Part shown: piece after piece, positions 5,376-5,521 of the stretch | How the letters are laid out: the number at the start of each line of letters is the position of its first letter | Numbering within the stretch: position 1 is the stretch's first letter | Assembly: GCA_035501575.1 (NCBI GenBank) | Contig: DATJVZ010000123.1 | Location: 1-5,521 of the forward strand | Direction of reading: 5' to 3' | Length of the DNA: 5,521 bases | Source: JAFAGX01 sp035501575 | GTDB taxonomy: Bacteria > Acidobacteriota > Terriglobia > Terriglobales > Acidobacteriaceae | The notes under the pieces: generated by a model | What the model was told of the DNA's origin: nothing | Databases searched by the model: none | What the model saw: only the letters and a program-made list of their open reading frames with translations | Made by a program: the position numbers and the translations under genes

Positions 5376-5521
5376 TGGACTGCACCCCAAAACTGAGACA
5401 AGGAAATTAGGGACACTTTTCAGTAAACGGAAAGGAGTCCCGAGTGGGAGCCAAGAGACGAGTGTTCAGTGCGGAGTTCAAGGCGGGAGTGGCGCGGCGG
5501 ATGTTGGACGGGGACAGCGTG
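5376..5521 (+). mobile_element. Left end of an IS3-type insertion sequence, rest beyond the window
   Basis: The element seems to begin at TGGACTGCACCCCAAAACTG (5376-5395), which resembles IS3-family terminal inverted repeats (TG start, C-run, CAAAA, then a GAGACA-like stretch). It is followed 68 bp later by the start of a transposase gene, the usual spacing for these elements. The right end and target-site duplication are outside the window, so the exact boundary is inferred. Confidence 0.65.
5444..5521 (+). CDS. IS3-family transposase OrfA, N-terminal 26 codons
   Basis: The start of a transposase helix-turn-helix subunit that recognises the IS ends. The visible peptide starts (V/M)GAKRRVFSAEFKAGV and continues ARRMLDGDSV, matching the typical OrfA opening (RRxFSxEFKxxVxxxxLxG) of the HTH_Tnp_1 type. 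The start is GTG 5444, supported by a strong AAAGGAG at 5431-5437. The frame runs in phase to the last base of the window. The catalytic OrfB, usually produced by frameshifting from OrfA, would follow outside. Whether the copy is active cannot be told. Confidence 0.85.
   Translation, partial: MGAKRRVFSAEFKAGVARRMLDGDSV

Overview
The window reads as an accessory, recombination-scarred stretch of a moderately GC-rich bacterial chromosome or integrated element. No host marker (rRNA, tRNA, ribosomal protein) is present. The co-occurrence of a large serine recombinase, a NusG-family remnant, a divergent ECF-like sigma factor and an IS3-type insertion is compatible with a soil bacterium such as an Acidobacteriota or Pseudomonadota member, but this is only a guess.

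Left part (1-2654, minus strand): a recombinase module. A large serine recombinase runs off the left edge (492 codons visible, no stop) and is preceded, 3 nt away, by a 67-codon gene of unknown function. Further upstream, across about 270 bp of mostly non-coding DNA, lies a 190-codon basic protein of unknown function and perhaps a 27-codon leader ORF. The stop codon of the 190-codon gene lies inside a pair of GTAATTAC palindromes followed by a third palindrome, a possible control site for the recombinase pair.

Middle (2655-3033): no convincing gene. This stretch contains two different 11-bp direct repeats and three short inverted repeats. It abuts, at an in-frame TAA, the broken 5' end of a NusG/RfaH-like gene whose C-terminal two thirds (end of the NGN domain plus the KOW domain) are intact.

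Right part (3427-5521): a plus-strand pair made of a small unknown protein and a divergent ECF-like sigma factor joined by an ATGA overlap. It converges on a minus-strand gene for a protein with a nucleoside 2-deoxyribosyltransferase/TIR-like domain and a winged-helix-like C-terminus. The two convergent reading frames overlap by 50 bp. The window closes in the left end of an IS3-type element, with the first 26 codons of its OrfA.

Interpretation: the left module is probably the integration machinery of a mobile element. The sigma pair and the TIR/NDT-like protein are cargo; the latter belongs to a fold group often found in nucleotide-signalling and anti-phage systems. A joint function for the sigma factor and the TIR/NDT-like protein is possible from position, but the sequence does not show it.
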